A stretch of DNA of 64,000 nt from Argyresthia goedartella (Eukaryota > Arthropoda > Insecta > Lepidoptera > Argyresthiidae), in contig OX463810.1 in NCBI GenBank assembly GCA_949825045.1, positions 33,986,201 to 34,050,200 of the forward strand. Reading direction: 5' to 3'. The first letter of the stretch is position 1, and every line of letters begins with the position of its first letter. Positions 53,957-64,000 of this stretch are shown in pieces. The notes below the pieces were generated by a model, which was given only the letters and a program-made list of their open reading frames with translations, did no database searches and had not been told where the DNA came from. The position numbers were made by a program, and so were the translations under genes.

Positions 53957-55265
53957 CACAGTCAGGTCATAAGTTCTGTCACACAATAAAAACTTTTGAA
54001 TTTAGAACGCTGGCCACAAAAAAGTTTATTGAATTCGAATTTCGAATTTTTCATGAAAATAAAAATGTGTACTTTTTAGAATTTTCCTCATTTTTAAATA
54101 TGGAGTGGACACTTAAAGAAGACCGTGTCGCAGTTATTGCGTTGCATCGTTGCTGTTACGCGCCAATTCAGATTTTCGACTTACTGAAAAATTTGAATAT
54201 AACCAAAAGATTCGTTTATCGTACCATAAAACGATACAATGAAGACTCTAGTGTAGATGACAGGTCAAGAAGTGGTCGCCCTCGCTCTGTTAGGACTCCA
54301 GCAATGATAAAAGCTGTGAAGGCGCGAATTCAAAGAAATCCCATACGTAAGCAGAAACTGTTGGCCCTTCAGATGGGGTTAAGCAGGACCACGGTGAAAA
54401 GGGTGTTAAATGAAGACTTAGGGCTTAGGGCATATCGAAGAAAAACAGGACATCGTTTGGACGCTCGTTTAATGGACCTGCGACTGAAGAGATGCCGCGC
54501 TTTGTTGAAGCGGTACGCGGGAAAAAAGCATCGGGAAATTCTTTTTTCGGATGAAAAAATTTTCACCGTGGAAGAGAGCTACAACAAACAAAATGATAAT
54601 GTGTACGCACACAGCAGTGAAGAAGCGAGCAACCGTATTCCGCGTGTCCAACGAGGTCATTTTCCATCCTCGCTCATGGTTTGGTTGGGAGTCTCTTATT
54701 GGGGCTTAACTGAGGTACATTTTTGTGAGAAAGGCGTAAAAACGAATGCAGTTGTGTATCAAAATACAGTCCTCAGGAACCTTGTGGAACCTGTTTCTCA
54801 AACCATGTTTAATAAAAGGCACTGGGTATTCCAACAAGATTCTGCGCCAGCTCATAGAGCGAAAAGCACACAAGACTGGCTGGCGGCGCGTGAAATCGAC
54901 TTCATCCGGCACGAAGACTGGCCCTCCTCCAGTCCAGATTTGAGTCCGTTAGATTACAAGATATGGCAACACTTGGAGGAAAAGGCCTGCTCAAAGCCTC
55001 ATCCTGATTTGGAGTCACTCAAGGCATCCTTGATTAAGGCAGCCGCCGATATTGACATGGACCTCGTTCGTGCTGCGATAGACGACTGGCCGCGCAGAAT
55101 GAAGGCCTGTATTCAAAATCGCGGGGGTCATTTTGAATAAACTTTATTACCATAATAATCTATGTTTTATTACGTACATTTTGCTACATAAATGTTTACA
55201 TAAATAACAAACATGTCTAAATTATTTCATATTGCACAGGTGACAGAACTTATGACCTGACTATG
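53957..55265 (+). mobile_element. maT-type (DD37D) mariner transposon, complete
   Basis: 1309 bp with TA duplications on both sides (53955-53956 and 55266-55267) and inverted ends CACAGTCAGGTCATAAG and (reverse complement) CATAGTCAGGTCATAAG, extending to GTTCTGTCAC; one mismatch over the first 26 bases. It contains one uninterrupted transposase gene. The LINE frame resumes intact after it (insert plus TA is 1311 bp, a multiple of three). Confidence 0.93.
54100..55140 (+). CDS. Tc1/mariner transposase, DD37D (maT family)
   Basis: 346 residues from MEWTLKEDRVAVIALHRCC to RGGHFE, with no stop or frameshift. The N-terminal half has two helix-turn-helix-like parts (IFDLLKNLNITKRFVYRTIK and LLALQMGLSRTTVKRVLNED) with the linker RSRSGRPRSVR between. 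The catalytic triad is D151 (FSDEKIF), D247 (QQDSAPAH) and D285 (SPLDYKIW), with 37 residues between the last two, which defines DD37D. The full length and intact ends suggest recent mobility. The longer frame opening at 53314 is fusion with LINE RT and TIR sequence; the ATG at 54100 is the natural start for the family. Confidence 0.93.
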   Translation: MEWTLKEDRVAVIALHRCCYAPIQIFDLLKNLNITKRFVYRTIKRYNEDSSVDDRSRSGRPRSVRTPAMIKAVKARIQRNPIRKQKLLALQMGLSRTTVKRVLNEDLGLRAYRRKTGHRLDARLMDLRLKRCRALLKRYAGKKHREILFSDEKIFTVEESYNKQNDNVYAHSSEEASNRIPRVQRGHFPSSLMVWLGVSYWGLTEVHFCEKGVKTNAVVYQNTVLRNLVEPVSQTMFNKRHWVFQQDSAPAHRAKSTQDWLAAREIDFIRHEDWPSSSPDLSPLDYKIWQHLEEKACSKPHPDLESLKASLIKAAADIDMDLVRAAIDDWPRRMKACIQNRGGHFE

Positions 55266-55266
55266 T

Positions 55267-56304
55267 ATTAAGCAGGAGGCCGCGTCATCTGCGGTGAGAC
55301 TCAACACCTTAGGACTTTGGAGGAAAAACAGGACCTCACACACCGCCATCCTAGGGGAAGTTTACAAAAAAATTCCCATCTCTATGGCTTGCAGTGACAG
55401 AATCCCTAAACAATTTGTTTTTGACAAAAAATACAATATACAGTTACATGAAGACCATCGGGTTGAGGGGCTCGACGTTAAAGAGCTCAGAATTTTTACC
55501 GATGGTTCAAAAACTGAAGCAGGCACTGGTTCAGGCACCTTCTCGGAGGACCTAAACATCAAGATAGCCATTCCACTGGGTGCCCATAATACTGTATTTC
55601 AAGCTGAATGCATGGGCATCATCTCGGCCGCTAATGCCATAGCATCGAGAAAGGTAAGAGATTCCTCCATTCGAATCCTCTCGGCCGTCCTACAAGCCCT
55701 AAATAGCAACACTATTAACTCAGGGCTAATCTACGAGTGTCACAAACGACTAATGGAGGTATGTCAACATAACCGCGTAATCCTTCAATGGATAAAAGGA
55801 CACAGCGGATCAAGAGGTAACGATGCAGCGGATGAGTTGGCGCGTAAAGGATCTAGCTTGACAGCGTATGGTCCCGAACCTATCATCCCTCTTCCCTTCA
55901 AGATGGTACGCTCATTTCTGAGAGAGTCGACCAGGAATGATCATGCCACTCTTTGGACAAACCATGAGGAGTGCAGGCAGGCCAAGCTGGCCTTGCCGTC
56001 CCCTAGCGCTAGGCTGGCTAAGACCTTGCTTCGACTTAGTAGGCCGCGCATGCGACTGGTAACTGCAGCACTTACTGGCCATGGTTTCTTTAATAAACAT
56101 CTATATGTCCTAGGTGTTACCGACAGCCCCCTTTGCAGAGCCTGCTTGGAGGCAGAAGAAACAGCTGCTCACGTCCTCATGGAGTGCACAGGAGTAGCGG
56201 ACTACAGGGCTAAACACCTCGGTCAATCGAGGGACCTTCCAGGGATAGTCGGTAACGTAAAGGGCCTACTGGCGTTCCTGGAGGAGTTGGGTTGGCTCGA
56301 ATGA
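55267..56304 (+). pseudogene. LINE-V ORF2 part 2: RNase H and CCHC tail
   Basis: Continues the LINE frame after the mariner (EAASSAVRLNTLGLW). RNase H motifs ELRIFTDGSKTEAGTG, QAECMGIISAANAI and LQWIKGHSGSRGNDAADELA are clear. The third motif reads IRILSAVLQAL, lacking the usual acidic DS pair before the alanine, so the RNase H is probably dead. It ends with CRACLEAEETAAHVLMEC and stops at 56302-56304. Confidence 0.85.
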
Positions 56305-56387
56305 TGTCGCATTCCCACCCACACGCAAAATAGGCGCTTTAGTCGTCGAGTTGCGGAAACCAGCCCGTCTTACAATTGACAATTGAC

Positions 56388-57520
56388 AAGGGTAATACTC
56401 GCATCCGTAGTCGATTTACCCCTAGTGAAACCGTATTGTTTGGCGTGGAGTGGTTTTGTACGGTTGAAGTGTGAGAGCATTTGATTGAGTATAATCTTTT
56501 CAAATATTTTACTTAGTGTTGGAAGAACAGATATTGGTGAACAGAGGTATCAGTTTATTGTGTTTCATGAGGTCTGGGAAAGCCCCATCTTCAACACATT
56601 TATTGATATATAAGCTAGGTGTGGGGCTATAACTAGAATTACTGAACCAATGACTTTGACTGATATACCCCACAGGTCTTCCGTATTTTTTAAGTTAAGT
56701 AATTTAAACGTTTTGACAATGTCCTGGGGATATACATGATGAAATTTTAAATATACGTTACTGACGCTAGTGTTATTTTTTAATAAAGTCTTTGCTTCAT
56801 ATAGAGATGAATTTAGACGGTCTGTTGTGAATAAGGGTGAAGAATGATTCAAAAGCTCGAGCAACATCAGCGCTGGATTTAACAACATCATCACTTATCT
56901 TTAGGCAGAAATCATTGTCCCTTGGTATAACTTTGCCAGTTTCGCGGTTTATTATTTGCCAAACTGTTTTCATTCTATTATTTTAATTTTGAATTTTTCT
57001 ATTAATGTGTAAAGTTTTTGCAGTTCTACAAACCAACTTGAAAGTTTTGGAATATTTTTTAACATAGTCATGAAATTTTCGATCAAAGTTATAGGTTTTT
57101 TGTTCATAAAGGTCATATAAGATAACTCTACTTTTACGAATTGCAAACGTTGCCCAGTCATTAAATTTCGATTTACCGTTGAAGTCACTGACTTTCTTTA
57201 ATTTAAAAACTTTATTGAATTCTGTCTGAATAATGTTGAAGAAGTCTGAGTAGATTTTGTTTGGGTTCTGTTCATCAAAATCCGGTACTGGCAAATTTAT
57301 ATCTAACTTTTTCATATACGTCTCTAGTCTATGGGATGTAATAGGCCTATAAAATGATGGATCAGTCCTATATTTACTGGCAATCGGGAATTAAACTGTT
57401 TGACCACTGTGATCGGAGGGTAAGCAGTTAATTACATTTTTACTTGTGAATGCACAGTCACAAAAAACGTTATCTAAGCAAGTTTGGCTAAGTGTAATTC
57501 TAGTCGTTGGTTAATATGTT
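56388..57520 (-). pseudogene. LINE-Y copy B, part 2
   Basis: Corresponds to 32197-33320 in copy A: RT fingers (56894-56565), linker (57315-56983) and endonuclease end. Broken in the same way as copy A. Confidence 0.8.
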
Positions 57521-57683
57521 GGCGAAACGAAAATGGACACGAACCGCACTTTAACGAAAATCGAGACGAGAATACGATGCCATGCAGGATGGCTATCGAA
57601 ATAGGAAAAACATTTAACTTGGCGAAAAGTTTGTAAGTCTTGTGCTTAGACCGATGTTAGAAAATGTTATATTTTCATTTCAG

Positions 57684-57797
57684 GGCATCGGCAAAGTGTT
57701 GGAGACATTCACAAACTACGACAAGAACAACAAGTGTGTCGACTACAAGAAGGGTGACGACTACGGCAACTTGGACGCCTCTGGGTGGGACTATCAA
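57684..57797 (+). CDS. S28 exon 3, copy B
   Basis: Identical splice sites and 38 codons as 33486-33599. No lesion. Confidence 0.85.
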
Positions 57798-57959
57798 GTA
57801 AGTAGGAGGGTGGAATTATTGAAATTGCTGCGGAAATAAGCTAGCCCCCTGCCGCGCAATAAGGAAGGTTGAAGTATGGCTCAACTTGGCCAGAACAGTG
57901 GCGCTGCCACTGCGAATGATAAAAAACGTGAAGCTATAATGTCGCTTCAATTTCCCCAG

Positions 57960-58176
57960 GCCTGCACCGAGATGGTTATGCCGGCATGTGCCACCGGAGT
58001 TGACGACATGCTCGAGCCTTCGCCGTGGAACCTGACGCAATTCTCTGAGGATTGCTACAGGAAGTACAACGTCTACCCCCGGCCTGATGCCGCCAGGACC
58101 GAGTATGGTGGGGACAGGCTGAGTGCCGCGTCTAATATTGTCTTCAGTAATGGACTCCTGGATCCTTGGGCTGCAG
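57960..58176 (+). CDS. S28 exon 4, copy B (catalytic Asp)
   Basis: Same as 33762-33978, including NGLLDPW. I see no difference in the coding sequence. Confidence 0.85.
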
Positions 58177-58524
58177 GTGCGTCGACTCATGTTATTGTTT
58201 AATGCGGATCAAGATAATGTCTTTGACAGTCCTATGATTTGAATCACACATATAGGTAGGTACGTTGACATGTTTTAACCCATAAAGGATGGAAAAGACA
58301 ACGATCTATAGAGGTGAAAGCTGACTCCAACTGAGGCCAAGCAACCTGGCGCAGGATGTACTAGCGGTTCAACGGGCGTAGCTTATGACTGGTGGCCAAT
58401 CTATTTTGAGAAAAGCTGAGATATTGAAATTTTATGAAAATGCCATTGCTCATCCCATCCTGCCTGTCAGCCCATCGCCGATGAGGATATATCTTTTAGA
58501 TTATACCCTTGGTATTCTCCTCAG

Positions 58525-58724
58525 GTGGTATACTAAACAGCGTGAGCAGCACCGTAAAAGCAGTGGTCCTGATTGACGCAGCACACCACCTGGACCTGAT
58601 GCCGCAGAACGAGAAGGACCCCAGCTCGGTGAAGATGGCCAGGGACTTCCACAAGCAGAACATCAGGAAGTGGATCAAGGAGTTCCGTGACAGAGAGGAT
58701 GCCGCTTTGAAGAATAGGGGTTAA
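58525..58724 (+). CDS. S28 terminal exon 5, copy B (catalytic His)
   Basis: Same as 34327-34526 with AHHLDL and stop TAA. The acceptor is preceded by ATTCTCCTCAG instead of ATTGTCCTCAG. AATAAA at 58783-58788. Confidence 0.85.
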
Positions 58725-59765
58725 GTTTAGAGGAGGGTATCGTCTCTAAATCATTATGAATGAGTGAACAAACGATTGACGAAATAAAAGTGCCATTTAT
58801 CTCACGTGATTGTTAATTGGGCATCTAGACATCGTAGGAATATTCATTCAGTATGTTGTTAAACTTAATTAAATGGTTTTGAGAAACAAGCGTGAACAAT
58901 CTATTTTTTAGATATTAGTCTGGAGTTTGGAGATGTGCCAACGGATAGTATACCTATAATTCTGGAAAATAAAGGATATCAAGAGGGTCAACCTCGGAAT
59001 GTGGGGTAATAAGCTGGAAACTTGCATTAACTCTTTATTATGGCATCTCAAATGTTTGCCCAAAAGTCAAAATAAATCACGTGACCGCGTCTTAGGTTAT
59101 TCAAGGTCAAAAGTGTAAAAAACTTGTTTTTCGCAAATATCTCGCTTCCTGTGGTTTCAATGATGATGGCCTCTTAATATCAAATGCATGCAACTTTCTA
59201 CTAATTTGGCATTCAAAATGTTTTATACCCCAAGCCGTTGTCATAAGGCGCGGTGAGCACGAGGTGCTATGCCAACCATGGCTTATTGTAACATCAATCG
59301 TGAGTCCCGGTAAATAGTTACTTGTGCAACAAGAGAGCATAGTTGATTTTTGCTGCTAGTGCTTATTTGAGTCCCGAGTGAGCGAAGGATTCTACGTTAG
59401 AATCCTGAGTGAATGACTGACTCAAAGGCACGAGATGGATATAACTTTGGTCTCGTGTTGTACATACAACTTTTCATCTCAGCAATGAGAAAATACCAAA
59501 TAATATAACGAAAAAATACAACATTGACCAGTGGAAAGCACAACACACGTCTGTTTCACATTACGTTTATTGCGAGACAAAATATTACCAAATACCCTAC
59601 GTTACACCCTCACCTTTAATTTGAACCTTTCAACATTTAAAGAATGTAAACTTAATACATATTTAGTTATTTGAAATGTAATATGAACCATATTTTATTT
59701 GAGCAAAAAAAACATTAGCAGTGTAATACCGAACTGCTGCCTACTGTATTTGAAACCTGATTGGA
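58725..59765 (+). other. 3' UTR and flank of copy B, containing the empty BEL-A site
   Basis: Non-coding. The single TATTT at 59660-59664 marks the site where BEL-A sits in copy A. Hairpin at about 59386-59406 as in copy A. Confidence 0.7.
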
Positions 59766-60838
59766 GGTTTTCGTACGCGTTTGGAAACCTCCGGTAGCGT
59801 TGGGGGCGGCGGTAGTGCACACCTCTCCACTCTCCTTGGTACGTGATCCACCCGCTTTGGGCGTGGTAGGATGTCTAGGTTCCTCAGAAGATCCTTCTGT
59901 TGACGGACGACCGCACCCGGTAGGCTGGCTAGATGTGATGTTGGCTCATCGATGTTATTGCCTGTAAAGGGAACATCAGATAAGCGTGACCATTGCCTAA
60001 GTTGATCAAGGTATTTGATTGTTCATCGCCCGCTACCCATCTCGATCTTTGCCTCTGTACTCACTAAACCATATTGGTTCGTTGTTGTCGAAGTTGCGTA
60101 GGGTCCCGCCCGCATTTTCTACCTGCCTACGTTATGCTTCGTGTACGCGATCCTCTACCGCCCTGTCACAACGAATCAAATCTATGCGATCTTTTTTGCA
60201 ATAACATGGCCGGTGATTGTCCTGTGGTATCGAGTTTCTGTTAGCGAGAAGAAGTGTTTGTAGTGCCGCGTCAATATCGATCGTGTCGAATACTGACTTT
60301 ATTATAGCCCTTTTGCATATTTTCACTGCATTTTCCGCTGCACCATTTGAAGGCGGTTGGAAGGTAGGATAAAATGACTGTCTTATCCCGTTCCTGCTTA
60401 GAAAGGTGGCTATTTCTGCTCCCGAAATAGGGGGTTCCTTGATCGGATACTACTTCCACGGGCAATCCGTACCTCGCAAAAGTGGTGCGCAATACCTTTA
60501 TTAACGAGGTTGCAATAGTGCGTGCCATTTCGAATATTTCTAACCATTTCGAGTGTGAGTTGAACGGACCCAGAGAATCAATGTGTAATCTATTCCACGG
60601 TTGCGTAGTAAAAGGCCATGGATGTGGTGGTGCGCGTGGTGGCGCTGGCATCTCTGCGGCACAAACCCCACACTGGCGACATGCTTGTTCTATATCCGCG
60701 TCAATATTGGGCCACCACACATAAGTCCTAGCTAGCGCCTTTGTCATAACTATGCCTAAGTGCCCGCTATGTAGGCGGTCTAAGATCTTACTACGCAGAG
60801 CCTCAGGTATAACCATTCTGTATTCTGTACCAGAAGAC
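59766..60838 (-). pseudogene. Ty3/gypsy integrase remnant (copy B)
   Basis: Same remnant as 42780-43860. It reads LHSGHLGIVMTKALARTYVW, without the short duplication-like change seen in copy A (near 43760-43785). Glu region frameshifted likewise. Confidence 0.8.
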
Positions 60839-60840
60839 AG

Positions 60841-62790
60841 ACTTTAAACGGGGAGCAGCTGGTGCGCTGGGCTGAACTACTCGACCTCCACCTAGTGTTC
60901 GACGCCAAGGATAAGGGGACCTTCCATTCAGCAAGATGGGGTAAGGACTACAATCCCAATCTCACATTTGTATCGAAAGACTCACTAGACCAACTTCAAC
61001 CTACGACCCGTCTAGTCCTGCCTACCTTCCTGAATAGCCTGTAGTATGGTCGTACATGCAATAGGCTAGTTGTTAGAGCTTACTACAACATACTGTACGT
61101 AAGTGCTGTGCTAGCAATAAGTTAGGTATATAAGTACATACAATAAAGGTGGCTTTTTTTACACACTACAGTCTATCATTATACATCGTATATTACATGG
61201 CGACCTTGCCTCAAACCACAAGAATCTTCTGATCACAAGTACTCCGGCAGACCAGCGCAAGAACAGGAAATCAAAAAAGTTATCAAGGAAGAAAAAATAT
61301 AATAAACTAAAATGGCGACCATTACCTTCACCGTGGAGGGAGTGCAAGTGGAACTGGCGGGGCCAGTGAAGATGGTAAAAAGCCACCGACCTGTCATACT
61401 GGACGTGGGCCTGAGGATGGCGGTTGTGGAGGTGGCTCTGGCGAAGTCCTGGAATTCCAACCGAGCCAACAGGGAAGATTTCAAAAATCCTCCTATCTGC
61501 CAACCCCCAGCCGACCGTCACAAACTACGACAAATTTGTCAACCGAATCATCCGAGTAGCGAAGAAAAGCATACCCAGAGGTTTCAGAAAGGAATTCATC
61601 CCTGGTTGGAATGCCAAAAATGAAAAGCAGAAAAAAAAATCAGATGACCCGAGCTAAACGTGATAAGGTCTTGAAAGAAAAGATCAGATCTAGTCTTAAA
61701 AGCCTCAAAGAATGTGCGCCTACAAACCAACACCTCTCCAGACTTTTCGGGATAGGTGAAGTGATAAGCGGAATTCTGAAAAACAACAAGGTGACGGGGC
61801 CAGATGACATTTCCAATAAATCCTCAAGCACATGGGATCAATCGCAATAAGCTGGATCACCGCCGTATTCTCTGACATCCTGGTTAACAACAGACTCCCC
61901 AAGCAATTCAAGATATCAAAAATGATAGCAACAATAACCTGGAAAATCTGAACAGTTGCCGGAAAACTGCCGTCCTAATGCCCTTCTTAGTTGCGTCTAA
62001 AAACTGCTGGAAACATTCCTCCTGTCAGAATCAAACCATATATTGAAGCAGTCACTCCACCAGAGTAAGCCGGCTTCCGAAGAGGTAGAAACTATACATA
62101 CCAGGTACTATCACTCACCAGCTATATTGAGTCCGGTTTTCAAAGGCGGCTCAAGTACACCGTTGTATTCATAGATCTGACCGCGGCCAACGACACTATC
62201 TGGAGACAAGGCCTTATCTACATTATACTTACCGTAATCCCAAGAGAGAGATAGCAAACCTCAAGGGCGTACCCAGGATTTCAGCTAGGGGGGGCAGCTC
62301 ATATCTGTTTCGAGAACGTTTTTAATTCCCACTTTCCAGCCCCTACCTGGGTACGCCCATGAAACCTTATCTCAAACATGCTGACCGAACGCCAATTCAA
62401 AGTCCACCTGGGAAGCGCCAAAGGCCGCACTACACCACAAGGGTCAGTGCTGGCCCCTAAACTTTTTATCCTTTAATCCATGACCTCCCTCAAACTAAAG
62501 ATATTAAATTCATAAACACCGACGACATCGCGCTTGTCACTCAGAGAAGAGACTTCAACAAAGCAGAGTCAGACTTGGCTGCTATCTGAAGTCTTGGCGC
62601 CTGATTCCCAGTACAAGCAAGACGTCTTGCTTCCATCTCAACAAGAAGTCGGAAAACTACCAACCACACATTCCTTTTAACGGCTAGATCCTAAAGTGCA
62701 GCCCCTGCCCGGGGTTCTTTAGAGCTACCCTCGATAGATCATTGACATATAGGGAACACCTCCTCAAGCTATGCCGAAAGGTTGTGACGG
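60841..62790 (+). pseudogene. Decayed LINE (LINE-W), copy B, uninterrupted by LINE-X
   Basis: Same remnant as 43865-45201 plus 49953-50640. The RT motif A region runs continuously across 62171 (FIDLTAANDTIWRQG), proving that LINE-X copy E is an insertion. Many stops. Confidence 0.75.
62265..62358. mobile_element. Short inverted-repeat element, copy B, internally shorter
   Basis: Same 13-bp inverted ends as 50041-50200, but the interior with the G and C runs is missing (94 bp versus 160 bp). Confidence 0.62.
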
Positions 62791-63179
62791 GGCACCCTTC
62801 GGGTTAGCTCAGCCTGGTTGCCTGGTCCATGTAGACTTTTGCTTCTGCAATGAGCCTAGCTATCTCAATGTGAGGATCTGACCAGCTATCCTGTCTAGGG
62901 ATTGTTAAGGGTAAAACACATAACAATTCATGAGACGCTTTTATTTCATTTAACCTATCTACTAAATTCTAGTTTACGGACTGCACATAGAAATAGCGAC
63001 GCCACGGATACAGAACAGACATAGGCTATGACAGTGCGTTATTTACTGATAGTTCCCCTACGGCGATGGGCCTATCCCTCGTGGTATTACGGCGCTTAGT
63101 TGTTTATACACCAACGCTGATGCCTATCATCTATTAAATTTACTTTATCGGGGTTGCACTACCTATCTTACGGAACCTT

Positions 63180-63453
63180 GTCGGTCAGGGGGTAACCATG
63201 AGACCGACGACAACGCAAATCAAGTTCCCTGCGAACCTTAGGGGTCTGCATTTATGTCAACGGTTGACCTACTCTTACCGCGGGGGGAGGGTGAAGTTCT
63301 ACGGAGTTCCATCGGTCAGTTGGTAACCGTGAGACCGACGTCACGGGAACGGGAGAGGGGGGGGTACCTACGGTATTCCGTCGGTCAGGGGGTATCCATG
63401 GGACCGACGTCACAGGAATAGCCAGTCGGTCAGGGGGTAACCATGAGACCGAC
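63180..63453. repeat. Four 29-bp quasi-palindromic repeats (copy B)
   Basis: Units at 63180-63208, 63311-63339, 63380-63408 and 63425-63453. Sequences are the same as in copy A, with one extra base in the interval before unit 3. Confidence 0.8.
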
Positions 63454-63815
63454 TCGCCTAGGAGAGCAGTTGACCGAGGCCTGAGCGTCAAGCAACTGTT
63501 GAGTACATTTTTTTTGTTGGAGGGGAAAAAAATGGAACTACCCATGCCTAGGAGTCAGACATCCCTGCTATGTCCGGGTCCCCACATATTGAGCGGGCAT
63601 CAGCTCATGTGGTATACGGACTAAAAACAACACCTTTGTGTTTACAGTTGTCTTACTAAGAATTAACTGTGAGCCATGGTCTCGGTATATGCTGAAGGTT
63701 TTCTACCTGCAATTTGCCCTTTTGGGCGATATATATGTGTAGATGATATATATGGGAGGAGTTTGCCTGCTCACCCGATTTTATGAGCGGACATCAGCTC
63801 ATAGTCAACGGGCAT

Positions 63816-64000
63816 CTAAGGTTCTAGGAGGACGTCTTTGGGGCGCCTTTGGAAAAGGTGTTTCTTATTTATATCTGGGATCGGATCATAAAGGGATGCT
63901 TGTACTACAAGCGGGTTTGGGTGGCTAGATGCATTAATGAAGAAGCGTTCGGACGCTTCTAAAGTCACCATGGAGGTCTACGTTGCGCATGTACCACGGG
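63816..64000. other. Unique end of window
   Basis: Beyond the duplication. No gene recognised. A hairpin GAAGCGT-TCGG-ACGCTTC lies at about 63941-63958. Confidence 0.4.

Larger units (their letters stand above)
53274..56387 (+). mobile_element. RNase H-bearing LINE (LINE-V), 5'-truncated, carrying a mariner insertion
   Basis: Inserted in LINE-Y of copy B only. Starts with an (AT)n run, then RT from the GCPQGGVLSPLL motif, then RNase H, and ends with an ACAATTG tandem tail rather than poly(A). The target duplication AAGGGTAAT is 9 bp. Confidence 0.88.
51913..63815 (+). repeat. Segmental duplication, copy B
   Basis: Second copy of 30408-51657. It lacks BEL-A and LINE-X copy E (both empty sites intact) and lacks about 425 bp of the LINE-Y tail (30795-31219). 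It has its own insertion at 53274-56387. It begins at the CCTAAGTTTTCC common to both copies and ends at CAACGGGCAT. Confidence 0.92.

Noticed and set aside
53314..55140. A domesticated RT-transposase fusion gene
   Set aside because: The mariner has its own TIRs, TA duplication and start codon, and the upstream RT is 5'-truncated; a chance fusion explains it.

Overview
The window looks like a stretch of an insect, most likely lepidopteran, nuclear genome. The only host gene I can recognise is the 3' half of a spliced serine carboxypeptidase of family S28 (Pro-X carboxypeptidase-like) on the + strand. Nearly everything else is transposable elements, many nested. The lepidopteran inference rests on the repeat spectrum: BEL/Pao LTR elements, CR1/Daphne-like and RNase H-bearing LINEs, a DD37D (maT-type) mariner, and short dispersed repeats with ends I associate with Lepidoptera. 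It does not rest on any species-specific gene.

Layout. 1-8160: a 5'-cut, RNase H-bearing LINE with a poly(A) tail (+), an RT scrap (-), a dispersed repeat, the 3' part of an env-carrying BEL/Pao element (-; 2991-6240) and the 5' half of a LINE (-; ORF1 with PHD/coiled-coil/FP-like domains plus endonuclease). 8547-8748: S28 exon carrying the nucleophile serine. 8749-30494: one intron of about 21.7 kb filled by a deleted BEL element (BEL-C, 10688-15589, TSD attag) and a second BEL family (BEL-B, 16434-30143, TSD taatg). The 3' LTR of BEL-B is split by a CR1/Daphne-like LINE (LINE-X copy D, 22895-30036, TSD actc), which is itself split by another LINE (23026-24914). 30495-34526: the last four S28 exons, carrying the catalytic Asp and His. 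35467-42673: a young BEL element (BEL-A, TSD tattt). 42679-51657: remnants of a gypsy integrase and a decayed LINE (LINE-W, broken by LINE-X copy E, 45202-49948, TSD gatc), then a non-coding stretch with four 29-bp quasi-palindromes.

51913-63815 is a second copy of 30408-51657. It carries S28 exons 2-5 again, and it LACKS BEL-A and LINE-X copy E, showing both clean pre-insertion sites. It has its own insertion: an RNase H LINE (53274-56387) that contains an apparently intact maT mariner (53957-55265). The second copy of S28 exon 2 has a CGA-to-TGA nonsense change. The pair is either a young tandem duplication or two haplotypes placed end to end by the assembler.

The most interesting signals are: (1) a cluster of perfect heat-shock elements upstream of a TATA box in the LTR of the env-bearing element; (2) a TTTAAAT slippery heptamer sitting in a 19-nt ORF1/ORF2 overlap of LINE-X, in the right frame for -1 frameshifting; (3) an in-frame UAG between gag and pol in both copies of the BEL-A/C family; (4) the repeated 29-bp hairpins, which I cannot explain; and (5) the duplicated S28 locus. 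All counts and comparisons were made by eye.
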